Source: Sthenelais limicola
Lineage: Eukaryota > Annelida > Polychaeta > Phyllodocida > Sigalionidae
DNA length: 64,000 nt
Reading direction: 5' to 3'
Assembly: GCA_942159475.1 (NCBI GenBank)
Contig: OW804095.1
Span: forward strand, 87,743,740-87,807,739
In this document: one piece after another, positions 45,865 through 55,160 of the stretch
Layout of the letters: each line of letters begins with the position of its first letter
Numbering within the stretch: position 1 is the stretch's first letter
Position numbers and translations under genes: made by a program
The notes under the pieces: generated by a model
Told to the model about the DNA's origin: nothing
What the model saw: the letters and a program-made list of their open reading frames with translations, nothing else
Databases searched by the model: none

Positions 45865-47326
45865 CTATGTTGCTGTTTTCTCAGCAGCCACCTCCATCTT
45901 CTCTTCATCATCTCCTCCGACTGCACCCTCTTCTTCGGCTCTTTCTCTCTCTCTTTTCTCTGCTAGGCGACTTCTAACTGCCATCCAAGCTCTGCCGAGT
46001 AGATTCGCGTTCTTGGCCCACTTTTCTTGGTTAAGAACATCAGGGTTTTGGAGTCCAAGACCAATACCCCAGTAGGACTGAGATGGAGAAGCTTCCCCGA
46101 GGGTCTTCTCTTTGGTAGCCAGAAGATAGTCCGCAATATGATCGTTGTGCCTGATCTTCCTTCTCAATCCTCTTGATAGAATTTCCATGAGGTCAGATTC
46201 CCATTTGTCCCAGACCTCGTCTGAGACAAAGGCGTCCAGTGATATCTTACACTTTACTGGATCCTCAAGCTCCATCACGTATTCCGCTTTCTGAAGATCA
46301 TCGTCGAGTATTGCCTTGGTATATGCAAGATATTGTTCAACACAATTAAACCATTTTTTCCCTGCCTTGAACGTAGCCATATGATGGTTGGACAGGGGAC
46401 ATTCCCTAGTAAAGAAGACAAAAGTAAATTTGTCTTCTCGTCTTGCTAAGTAAGCTTGAGTGAACTGCTTCGGTAGAAGTTCTAACTGGTTATATTTGTA
46501 TCTCCTTTTCTCTAGAATTATGTCACCGTGTGCGTTGACTACTACACTATATCTCCTTGACTCTCTCGCTGCTGCCACACAAGGTCTAGCTCTAGCGATT
46601 CTTTTCCTAATCACTAGAGGGAGATCCTTTTTGATCCAAAACAGACGTTTGTTGTTCTCATCCACGGCCTTTTCCAGGTTTGCTTTTTTGTCCCAAACCG
46701 TCTTTAGCTCAGCCACCGTAGCAAAGGTGACCAAGGTAGGGGCCATCAGACCCTTCCCCATCCTTTGGACTTCATAGTTTAGTCCTCTAAGCGCCCCCAT
46801 TAGCCATTTCGAAAATGTCACTCACTTTCACTTTCAGGCTCAATACATCTTCGTTTTCAGCTTTCTGAATACCATCGACTATAAGGTTTAGCTCTAGCTC
46901 CTTAATCTGTCTTTTTATGTCGTCTTCTTCACTGCCAATCGTTGCTTGGGTTAGCATTACCAGACGTGGGTCATTTTTCTTAACAGAATTAATTTTCATT
47001 AACTCCATTTCCTCAGCTTGCTGAGACACTACTTTTTCCAACTCGTCCATCCGTATATCTCGAACCAGGTTGTCACTTTCAACCTTGTCTACAGCATCTT
47101 TCACTAGTTTAACCTCTTTTGTATGTGAGGCCGCTGTCTCGGCGATCTGCACCTTCAGTTGGTCGAACATTTTTTTGATATCTTCGTTTGATATCGGAGT
47201 CATTTTGGTAACTTGCTTCTTGTTATTATTAGACTCTGGGTTTTCTTCACTCCTCCTTCTCTTATTTGAGTCTGTATCTTTACCCTGCTTCATGAATTTC
47301 AAGTATTTTCGATTGTCAAAGTTCAA
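45865..47326 (-). pseudogene. L1-like ORF1: coiled coil, RRM and complete NADAR domain
   Basis: Begins at ATG 47326 with a basic head (SNKRRRSEENPESNNNKKQ). A coiled coil follows (IKKMFDQLKVQIAETAASHT, then RDIRMDELEKVVSQQAEEME), then the RRM start (KELELNLIVDGIQKAENEDV). An extra G in a G5 run near 46793-46798 shifts the frame; reading resumes ALRGLNYEVQRMGKG and MAPTLVTFATVAELKTVWDK (RRM strands), an ORF1 C-terminal region (KDLPLVIRKRIARARPCVAA), the linker YKYNQLELLPKQF, and NADAR at 46434-45946. The chain ends in an acidic/basic tail and TAA or TAG at 45865. ORF1 proteins bind element RNA and chaperone priming; here they would also bring an ADP-ribose hydrolase fold. Confidence 0.85.
45946..46434 (-). 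other. Complete NADAR (YbiA-like) domain within L1-like ORF1
   Basis: About 163 residues. In order: FTFVFFTRECPLSNHHMATF (family ..f...FLSNf), NCVEQYLAYTKAIL (family SaEqy....KA, Glu kept), EDPVKCKISLDAFVSDEVW (Lys at the AK-x-LG-R position; the motif is otherwise divergent), DLMEILSRGLRRKIRHND, YLLATKEKTLGEASPSQSYW (family LL.Tg...L.EaSp.D..WG), GIGLGLQNPD, then EKWAKNANLLGRAWMAVR (family W.GkN.LG..lM.vR). The whole domain is uninterrupted. It sits C-terminal to the RRM in the same frame, with about 35 residues of tail after it. Confidence 0.88.
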
Positions 47327-48040
47327 AATTCACTAAATAGCTGTTTTTTCGCCGGATGTTGTTGTTTAGGTTTTATATCCGGTTCCTTACTGTCATGCGC
47401 GATAGACCTTTTTGGGTGTCTCACTCAATCCTTTTAAATTTCACAACTCAGCCTTCATTAAACAATCACAGGTCTTTATAATAGCTTTTCTCACCTTTCT
47501 GTCAGTTCAAAAAAGCTTTTGCTTCTTTTAAGTCCTATATATACCGAGTTTTACTCCGGGCATGTACGTGATCCAAGATGGCCGTTGCACGTGCAACCAG
47601 TGCGCATGCTCAGGGCGGCAGATTCAATTTCGATGTCAAAACTCACTGTTTATGATTAAATCACTATTGTTTAGTCCAATTCCTGTGTCTGAATAGGTTC
47701 TCCACTGTCTATAGCCACTTATTACCGTACAGATTGCACGATAAATAATTTTGCTCTCCTTGTTCGACTGACACACTATCTTGTACGTATCCAATATGGC
47801 GCTTCTCGCACCGTAGTACCCTCCTCGTGGCTCAGATTTTACGAAGCCTTATTTGCTTGAAACTTCAACTTTTCACACTTGCGAAATATATCCGTTCAAT
47901 TCCTTGATGCTTTATAAGGCTATCTGTAGAAATTTGTACCTGCGTACATCGGCAAACCTGAAAAAAAAGGGGACGAATCGACCTAAGCCTTACAACGGTC
48001 ACCTTTGCGCTTCCCAGCTAAACCGGAACCCACATCTTTC
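47327..48040 (-). promoter_or_regulatory. 5' UTR of the L1-like LINE
   Basis: About 710 bp without coding, more GC- and CpG-containing than the surroundings. It contains CCAAGATGGCC (47573-47583, plus strand) and CCAATATGGCG (about 47791), both resembling YY1-type CAAGATGGC sites. A YY1 site is known in the human L1 5' UTR, but orientation and function here are unproven. Confidence 0.5.
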
Positions 48041-48055
48041 ATATTCCTGACTCTT
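48041..48055 (-). repeat. Target-site duplication, L1 5' side
   Basis: Identical 15-mer to 41320-41334. Confidence 0.9.
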
Positions 48056-48795
48056 GTTCCTTTTGTTTGATCCTTTTGCTGTATATCATTGTATCATCAG
48101 TTGATTCAGATGAAGACGATTCCGATGAGTCTTGGGTGTAGCCACTATCGCTGTCAGTTCCACTGTCAGTTTCGCTGTCATCGTCACTTTCTGTTTGTTG
48201 AGTGCGCCTGTCAGTACGCCTGCTTCCCCCTTTGGCTGGGTTGCCCTGAGCATGGCTTTAGAGACTTCGACGGCTGACTGACACATTTTTGTGAGCATTA
48301 GTGAAAACATGTCCGTAGGGTTTTGGCTCTGCTGTGCAGTTTTACTCACTTTTGTCCTGTTCTTTGCTCCATTATTGTTTACTTTTGCTGTCTTGGTGGA
48401 TTTTGGAGGGGGCTTTTTGACAACCTTGGTCGCCGTCTTCTTTGGCCTTTTTGTGACAGTCAGCTCAGGGTTGGTGTCAGCCTCGTCGGTACCTTCCTCA
48501 TCCGTCTCATACTCCTCATCCTGATCTTTAGCAGCACTAGTGGCTTGGATTGTCTAGTCTTCTTCTTAGCTCTTTTCTCCTCCTTCTCTTTCTCGGCTTC
48601 CTGATTTAAGGCGAGATCATCTTCCTCGATTTCAAGATTCACTGTGTCACGGTCGCCATCTTGAACTTGGCCCGTTTCACCAACGGGGACCTTCTCGGTT
48701 TGAGTGTCATCACCTTGATTTTTCTCGGTTAGCTTCGTTCTCCTTGGAGTTCGCCTTGGATTTTTTATGTCCTTGGGGGTTGTACCTTTACCCAT
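48056..48795 (-). pseudogene. Gag 5' part of the DIRS-order element
   Basis: Starts at ATG 48795 in a good context (ACCACGATGGGT). The head is basic (MGKGTTPKDIKNPRRTPRRT), followed by an acidic Glu/Lys stretch (EAEKEKEEKRAKKKTRQ). A frameshift near 48520-48540 is followed by DEEYETDEEGTDEADTN, a Lys/Pro-rich part and MFSLMLTKMCQSAVEVSKAM. A TGA at 48086-48088 then interrupts, and the frame runs to the L1 insertion point and continues at 41319. It resembles the 19006 gag in its MGKG start only. Confidence 0.6.
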
Positions 48796-49307
48796 CGTGG
48801 TATAAATTGGTGCCGTATGGAGTTTTGGGCGAATTTAAAATTCTTTTAGTCACGATAGTGTCAAGTGTTCGAGAGAAGTTGAGAGAATGGCGTCGAAGAG
48901 TATGTTAGGAGTAGTTCTGATAGGGCTATATCAACAATGTAACTGTATACCGGTTCTACAATAAAGACCATTCTAGATCTTAGAATCAAAGCCTTAGGAC
49001 TTCTTTCTATACACTGTAGTTCTTTCCAATATTTTAGACATAATTCTTTATATCCATATAGACTCATTATTCATATAACAGCGCCACTCTCAATGCTCAA
49101 TAATCACAGGCTCCCCCTGCCGATTATCCACCTCATGACATTTCCTCTCATGAAAAAATCATTGTTGGCTTGTAAATACAGGCGAGAAAAATTCGAAATA
49201 CTGCAGTTCAAACCAATATGCTGCAGTTCAAACCAATACACCTGGTCATCTGAAACGAGTGGGCAAAACTCTGCTGGTGACAAGCTAAGTGCACATTGAC
49301 CTAGACG
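48796..49307. other. Non-coding stretch
   Basis: Probable 5' leader of the DIRS-order element (to about 48870), then unassigned DNA. CTGCAGTTCAAACCAATA is repeated in tandem near 49200-49240. Confidence 0.4.
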
Positions 49308-49991
49308 GCCGGTGTGATATCGAAAAGTGACCCCGTCGAAAAGTGACCCGTGGGTCGATTTTGGATGTCGAAAATCGACCCATGGGTCACTTTTCGGCAA
49401 TCGAAAAGTGACCCACCCCATCGAAAAATGACCCACCCATTTATGTAGAGATATATAGACATAACTTTTATACCATATTGAGCGTTCATTTATCAGCAAT
49501 TATGAAGCTACATGGAGCTAATATAACAACATGGAATGTGTTTTAGCTCCCAAATATTGTCGCGCTAAATGTTACACCTATTCACCTGGTACAGTTTCAG
49601 GCATGGTCCTGTCATACATGATGTTTACATATGGTATCATATAGCATGTATACATACCATCGAAAATTGACTCCCTACTTGTATGGTATAATTAAATCAT
49701 ACCAGTTTTACTAATACATGATGTATATATGGTATCATATATATTTATGTATAAATATAAGCTGCCATTATCTAGGCAAAACTACATCCACACCCGCACA
49801 CATACTTGTACCAACACCCACACACCCACACACCTACATACAATATCAGGCATCGTAATATATTATTTCAGAACATTAAGTTAGAAAAGAAGAGGGGGTC
49901 GATTTTCGATGGGGTGGGTCACTTTTCGATTGCCGAAAATAGACCCATGGGTCACTTTTCGATGGGGGTCACTTTTCGTCATGACACCGGC
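49308..49991. mobile_element. MITE with about 100-bp inverted ends built of TCGAAAAGTGACCC
   Basis: The left end (GCCGGTGTGATATCGAAAAG, running to about 49440) and the right end (reverse complement GCCGGTGTCATGACGAAAAG, about 49893-49991) form long terminal inverted repeats. Both carry several copies of TCGAAAAGTGACCC in both orientations, including ACCCATGGGT palindromes. The 450-bp core is AT-rich with ATGGTATCATATA duplications and no ORF. No clear target duplication was found. Confidence 0.8.
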
Positions 49992-50564
49992 ATCCATTCG
50001 CCTAGCGTAGGACATTTCCAATGATGCCCGTAAATCGGGTATCTCGCATAATACAATGGCCCGTCGAGGGGATCTGCGTTTTCCCAATGTATTTTCCCCC
50101 TAAAACTACGCTATTATCACTCTCTATCGATATCAGTGATACCACTCTACAACTTGGACCGAAGGAATTGTTTCATACGGCCATATTTAAAAAAGAAACA
50201 AAAAATATGGTTACCGATTTCCGTACCGTATCTAGGGGGCTCACGAACATTGCCAAATAAGTACCTCTACCACTACACTCAACACTCTACCACTACCCAT
50301 GGAGTTGGTCAGGCTCAGCAGGGCATGACCAACGCTGATGATGTCTATCAGATTTCTATCAGATGTCTATCAGATTTAAAATATCAAGGGTCTATGGTAT
50401 TATATGGTATAAATTACCATTCAAGTCCAAATAGTAGTAGCATGTAGCTTTCAGGGTATTTAGGTCAATAACTTATCTTTCAGACCCTAAGATTTGGAGG
50501 ATTATTTCATTAATTATATAATTATGACAAGTGCTGAAATTTGGAATGCAGTAGTTTCAATTTT
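49992..50564. other. Non-coding stretch
   Basis: No gene recognised. A short GATTTCTATCAGATGTCTATCA repetition lies near 50350. Confidence 0.4.
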
Positions 50565-50630
50565 ACGAAAAGTGGTTGAGTCTAGGCATTCAATGTTATC
50601 ATTGAATGCCTAGACTCAACCACTTTTCGT
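50565..50630. repeat. Perfect 31-bp inverted repeat with 4-nt loop
   Basis: Arms 50565-50595 and 50600-50630 are exact reverse complements around TTAT. It lies about 20-30 bp before the first recognisable LINE sequence. Confidence 0.95.
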
Positions 50631-50654
50631 TATTATTATATGTCCCTTCCTTGA

Positions 50655-51470
50655 GTGAGTGTGCCCCATATAAGGTTCTATAACAGTACTGATCCAAACC
50701 ATGCCTGGAATATTTTATTCAAACACCTTCGAGGTATCACTAATGAGCTGTGCCCTAAACGAAAGTATAAAGCAAAAAAAGAGAAACCTCCTTGGTATAC
50801 GAACAAACTATTGAACTTAGCACATAACCGTGACTTTAATTTCAGGAAATATAGACAGACTAAGAACATAACATAATCATAGGATTAGAGGAGTGCATTT
50901 TAGGAATTTAGCTAATACTGAAACTAGACAGGCTAGAAGTAATTTCTTCAAAAACCAATTAGAGAGACACAAGTATGACTACAAAAAGTTCTGGCAAATA
51001 CTTAACGATTATCTACCATTTAAAGATAAATCTAAATCAATCTCTAAAATCATAAATCCTGACACAGATACTATGGCATATGCCAAGGATGTTTCGGCCA
51101 TTATTAACAAATGTTTCGCCAATATAGGCCAAAAAACTGCATCACTCCTACCTAATAGCGCCAATACCTTTGAACTTGGCCCTAAACCCCCAAATGGTGA
51201 AATCAGAGAACAATTACCTCATGAGAACCTCACTATACAGTCATTGTCCAAAATACTAGACAACTTATCATAAATCGTCCGGCTGCGATGAAATCCCAAT
51301 GCAGGTGTACATGATCTTGTTCAAAGTTATTAAACCACAATTGACATACTTACTAAATCTATCGATTATAAGAGGAATAATGCCAAATAGGTGGAAACAA
51401 GCCACGGCTATACCAATATCTAAAAAAGGTAATGCTATCCATGTGACCAACCTCCCACCAAGAAACCCGA
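50655..51470 (+). pseudogene. LINE ORF2 linker and RT start (before the insertion)
   Basis: Three frames joined: RYNSTDPNHAWNILFKHL-type start with KKEKPPWYTNKLLNLAHNRD (50655-50873), QARSNFFKNQLERHKYDYKK and FWQILNDYLPF (50893-51270), then LSIIRGIMPNRWKQATAIPI and SKKGNAIHVTN (51299-51455), the RT motif preceding RPISL. Stops and shifts at 50874 and about 51275 damage it. Confidence 0.8.
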
Positions 51471-51613
51471 TATCACTTTGATATCGGCCCGATATCAGAC
51501 ACTCCATCGGCCCGATATCAGATCTGATATCGATCGATATCAGACTGCACCCTCAAATTCGGTCGGCCCGATATCAGATCTGATATCAGATCTGATATCG
51601 GGCCGATATCAGA

Positions 51614-51990
51614 CCAATACTATTTCTGATATCAGTTTCTGATATTGAGCCGATACCACACCGATATTATTTCTGATATCAGATCTGATATTGAGCCGAT
51701 ATCGTACCGATATTATTTCTGATATCAGTTCTGATATTGAGCCGATACCACACCGATATTATTTCTGATATCAGATCTGATATTGAGCCGATATCGTACC
51801 GATATTATTTCTGTTATCAGTTCTGATATTGAGCCGATATAAGACCGATATTATTTCTGATATCAGTTCTGATATTGAGCCGATATCAGACCGATATTAT
51901 TTCTGATATCAGTTCTGATATTGAGCCGATATCACACCAATACTATTTCTGATATTGAGCCGATATCATACCAATACCATTTCTGATATC
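51614..51990 (+). repeat. 46-bp GATATC minisatellite with a 92-bp higher-order period
   Basis: Units starting CCGATATTATTTCTGATATC occur at 51661, 51707, 51753, 51799, 51845 and 51891, with divergent ones at 51614, 51937 and 51971. Units at 51661 and 51753 match each other better than their neighbours, giving a two-unit period. Each unit contains several GATATC palindromes. Irregular GATATC repeats extend left to 51468. Confidence 0.9.
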
Positions 51991-52019
51991 AGGAACTGAA
52001 ATCAAACTGATGTCATAGG

Positions 52020-55000
52020 AGTATTGTTCCTGATATCAAGAACATCAGAATCTGGTAGATCTCTAATATCCGAGGATCTCTGATATCCAGCTGCTGTCCG
52101 GGGATCTCTGATGTCCATCTGATGTCAACCAATATAACACTTCTGATTTCATCAACCAATATAAGACAACTAAGTAATGGAGATATTAGACTGATAATCT
52201 TGCAGTTTTTATTACATAATAGCTTCATCCTTGCTAGGAAATGCACATGAACGTCTTTTATTTGGTTATTAGGTTCTTTATTTCCTGTGATTACATGAAA
52301 GTCTACAAGAGACAAGAGAATATGGTTACAAATAATGACACATTATTTTAGCTAATGGTCCACTGCTGGAAGTTCACCAGAAATATTTGAAAGAACTTTG
52401 TATTACGAAATTTTGATAAACATTGATATAACTTGCCCTAGAAAATAAATGTCAGCTGGATATATTCGGGCCTGACTGCCGATACCTAGAAGATAGAAAT
52501 ATGTTGTCTTTGTGTCATCAAAACACTATAATAACCTATATTTAGTCAGCCAGATACATGAAATCTGATCCCCAAATCTCTTAAAACTTCAATCTAAAAA
52601 ATGTCATTTCCTAGACCGCCTGGACATCCCTTAAAATACTAATTTTGAGTGTAAAAATACTTGGCATGTTACCCGATTGGACACACCCAAAATTTGTCCT
52701 ATAGTCCTAAAACCTGCGTGGTGTTAACCTATTTTTGACCCAAATATGATGCATAAATTTTGTCCGACCGGTCTCAGAAAGCATTAATTTTGTCTGACCA
52801 GTCTCAGAAAACGTGTCTAATCATGTGCGTAAAAACACCAAAAATTAATTAGAAAAGTCTCCACTTTTTTCTGGCCTTAAAAACGTGTCACAAAAACGCC
52901 CTGAATTGACGCCCATAATGACATAAAATGTCCATTTATACCTGGTGTTGAATACCTTATTAATATCCTTAATATGAGGTAAATTGTTCCACCTTAACCC
53001 TCTTATATAGATGTTTACAGACCTGATGCCAAAAATGCTTAAAATGCTGACTGTAAAATTATATATCATTACAGCATTATATAGAATCCCTCACCTGTCC
53101 ATATATGATTGAACAAAAATATAATGCAATATCGTCCATCTATGACTGAACGGAAAATTGAGGTTAAACTATGGATAACATAATTTTTAAAGCTTGTATC
53201 AGATACATACAGTAATATCATTTAAAACCAAATTCCTAGGATCGTCAATTTCTCATACAAAAACCTGTTGAGAAGCCACCATAAGGAAACAATAGTATTA
53301 TAATAATGCATGGTTCAGAGATAATTTCTTGAATTGCCAGTCTATAGCAAGATTTTCCTATTTAAGGTATATTTTCTGGGAACACTGTAGTTGTCTGGGA
53401 TCCGTATATCCAATTTCTTTAGGTAATTGTCATGTTTTAGTACTCTTGCTTTAATGTTCACATATTTAGGTGTTGGTTATCTTAGGTTGAGGCCTTGATT
53501 AGGTGAACTTCCGCTCATGGATGAGACAACCACTGTACAGCTCGCTGGCGTATTGGTGCGGTCTGATACTAAGCTATGGAAGTTTGGATCCTGTGCCATC
53601 GGGCAGTGGTATTATGTAACAGGTCTTTCTGATGAAATAGCTGTCATACATCCTCAGGATTTAAGGCTGGTAAGTCCTGATTGTCTAGTTCCTCTACTCA
53701 AATGGCCATGCCAAGTAGGTTCATATGAGTAAATTCCTGAGTATATTGCCATCACTGATCAAACTCTGACCAAGTCCAAAGAAGAGTTTGTGGATGCCTG
53801 CAGCTCCTCCATGTTAAGCAGCTTTGGAAAGCATCCTATAAATAAGGCCAGGTCATGAATTAAACATCATTAATAAGGGACATAGTTATCAACTGAATAC
53901 TTGACATTATCTACCCAGTGCTTGTAATAAAATCAGAAACCATTGTATGAGGTATACAACATTTGTATACTCAGGTTGGTGAGTGAGTGAGTGAGATTGG
54001 TTGCTTTACGCCCTTATCAACACATTTAATATGGTTTTATCAAGGGCGGGAGAGGTTGGTTTGTTAAGTTTATATGCCTAATATTACAGATATATATACA
54101 GATTACAACTATTTACAAATCATGGAATAGAAAAAAGAAAATAACTCTGTTCCATTTGAGAAGGACAGTAAATTTCTGCAGGCTGGTAAATGTCTGTATT
54201 CAGCAGCGAAATTGGTGGGAAAATTAATTTCTCACACTGCATGTCTAATCAAAAGTACATGTCATATCATATCATTCGTTTGTTGATTTACAGTACTTAA
54301 TTTTCTTCATGCTGGATTTGCAAATATCTTGGAAATAAGAGTTGGAATAGAGATAGTTGCAAGAATTACAAAATTAGTTTTTTTGTATATTTGAATCGGT
54401 ATACACACCCTCATATTTGATGCTTACAATTAATTACTGAGTTGCAGGTAATTATGCACCCACCCCATGTCACTTACAGTTTAAATGGTATCAAACTCAT
54501 GTAGATAATTTAATTTATAACATACCTTTGGAACAAATCCATGGTAGCAGGGCCTCTGGGCAGGACTTGGCAGTTCACTACACAGTATCCACCTGTCCGC
54601 AGCTTGCAAGAAACGGTTGGGCATACTGTCCACTAATATCTGAAAGAAAACAATGTATTTATCAGTCAAACAGATCAATGTATTTTCCAGTTCATAAAAG
54701 TAGATATTTTTTCAGCAAGAACAGAATACACTTATTTATTCTTGATATGCTCAGCCCATAGAGATAACATAGGCTCTATATATTGTTTAGCTGGTCAGTA
54801 ACTGAAGCAATATTACTCGTGGGCAATACACGGCTGACATAGTTTTTGGTACACTGTGTGTATGCTTTCTGATCTTCCATATGATAGTTCCAGCTCTTCA
54901 TTAATATTGGGGCTATGTTTTCTGAGCAAATCAAGCTAAAGACATGATTATTTAACTATTTATTCCTCAAAATTGCTGTAGATCATGTTAATCTAACATA

Positions 55001-55058
55001 AGTTATGTGGGAGAGGTCAAATAAACACAGAACAACCCTTGGATTCTTGGCGTTGTGA
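52020..55058. other. Non-coding part of the 3.7-kb insertion
   Basis: No gene recognised. The 71-codon frame with ATG at 53517 has no known motif. A (GTGA)n run followed by TTGCTTTACGCCCTTATCAA lies at 53979-54025; this layout resembles short repeats common in mollusc genomes. Confidence 0.4.
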
Positions 55059-55114
55059 ATATTCACCGATGTCAGTCGCAGGCCTACCAGCCATTGACTG
55101 ACATCGGTAAATAT
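55059..55114 (+). repeat. 19-bp hairpin near the insertion's right end
   Basis: The arms pair with one G-T type mismatch (ACCGATGTCAGTC against GACTGACATCGGT) around an 18-nt loop. Confidence 0.85.
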
Positions 55115-55160
55115 CTACTTCTGCCTAATCCCAGATAGTTCTGTCTATGTATACACCATA

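Larger units (their letters stand above)
41335..48040 (-). mobile_element. L1-like LINE with NADAR in ORF1, full length
   Basis: 6,706 bp on the minus strand: 5' UTR (48040-47327), ORF1 (47326-45865), spacer, ORF2 (45593-41829), 3' UTR (41828-41342) and a short poly-A (plus T run to 41341). A perfect 15-bp target duplication flanks it. It sits inside the gag gene of the DIRS-order element, whose reading frame resumes exactly after removing the LINE and one duplication. ORF2 has the L1/Tx1 order: endonuclease, RT, Cys-rich C-terminus. Three stops in ORF2 and one frameshift in ORF1 inactivate it, but the near-perfect flanks imply a fairly recent insertion. Confidence 0.92.
36773..48870 (-). mobile_element. 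DIRS-order retrotransposon, twice interrupted
   Basis: On the minus strand, 5' to 3': gag (48795 to 48056, continuing 41319 to about 40583), pol leader and RT N-half (40556 to about 39255), RT C-half and RNase H (38550 to about 37750) and tyrosine recombinase (37721 to 36850). Two foreign segments interrupt it: an L1-like LINE (41335-48040) in gag and a NADAR-bearing fragment (about 38552-39256) in the RT. No methyltransferase is seen. I could not identify terminal or split repeats, so the outer limits are approximate. Confidence 0.78.

Noticed and set aside
45946..46434. NADAR domain as an independent host gene
   Set aside because: It is continuous with the ORF1 RRM in the same frame, sits between ORF1 and ORF2 inside the target duplications, and has no introns or own start.
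46787..46821. Programmed frameshift within L1-like ORF1
   Set aside because: One extra G in a G5 run explains it as an indel or sequencing error. No slippery-site arrangement is needed for a single-protein ORF1.
51468..51990. CRISPR-like array
   Set aside because: Units are contiguous with no unique spacers, and the context is a eukaryotic retroelement.
53517..53732. 71-residue ORF with a good ATG
   Set aside because: No known motif, no splice or promoter context, and it lies inside an insertion with otherwise non-coding content.
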